From Caldora sp. SIO3E6 (GTDB lineage Bacteria; Cyanobacteriota; Cyanobacteriia; Cyanobacteriales; Coleofasciculaceae), in the NCBI GenBank assembly GCA_010672185.1, contig JAAHHL010000579.1:1-5305 (forward strand): a DNA stretch of 5,305 bases. Reading direction: 5' to 3'. Made by a program: the position numbers and the translations under genes. Below the pieces are notes generated by a model. It was not told the origin of the DNA, ran no database searches, and saw nothing but the letters and a program-made list of their open reading frames with translations. Of this stretch, positions 5,290-5,305 are shown piece after piece. The stretch's first letter is position 1; each line of letters begins with the position of its first letter.

Positions 5290-5305
5290 TCCAAACCACA
5301 TAAAA

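Noticed and set aside
4904..5299. Overlapping minus-strand open frames of 119-131 codons across the heptamer array
   Set aside because: They consist wholly of the repeat translated in each frame (LVIGHWS/LVIGYWL), with no ribosome binding site or non-repeat domain. Openness follows from the unit lacking stops on that strand.

Overview
The window comes from a cyanobacterium, most likely a filamentous one with a repeat-rich genome. Three exact copies of the HIP1 octamer GCGATCGC (585, 1445, 4195), abundant seven-base tandem repeats of the short-tandem-repeat (STRR) type, and the style of the two chemoreceptors (a second HAMP-like segment reading ALELLMEV, and a GQFKV tail) all point that way. 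Genus cannot be settled from this sequence alone.

Layout: (1) bases 1-1835 hold the 3' part of a transmembrane methyl-accepting chemotaxis protein; its start lies upstream of the window. (2) Bases 1836-1959 are an intergenic spacer made largely of heptamer repeats of two families. (3) Bases 1960-4380 hold a second, complete 806-residue receptor on the same strand. Its last 324 residues align to the first receptor without a gap (about 230 identical by hand count), while its sensor half is different. (4) Bases 4381-4488 are a convergent spacer, again mostly heptamers. (5) Bases 4489-4860 on the minus strand encode a 123-residue four helix bundle protein of the 23S-rRNA-intervening-sequence (S23) family. 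(6) Bases 4861-5305 hold its short leader, a weak candidate promoter, and a 350-bp array of exactly 50 heptamers in unbroken phase.

The two receptors should sit in the inner membrane, sense something with periplasmic dCACHE-like domains, and signal through HAMP modules and a coiled-coil hairpin to CheA/CheW-type partners. In cyanobacteria such systems usually steer type IV pilus motility and phototaxis. No cheA, cheW or cheY is visible here. The four helix bundle gene is convergent with them and probably unrelated in function.

The most unusual signal is the repeat architecture. Every visible gene end has a heptamer tract within 0-5 bases. The second receptor gene is bracketed by an inverted pair of tracts that match in the order of their variant units (31 of 34 bases complementary, including 20 in a row). 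In the large array, only one base of the seven varies, A or G, across 44 consecutive units.
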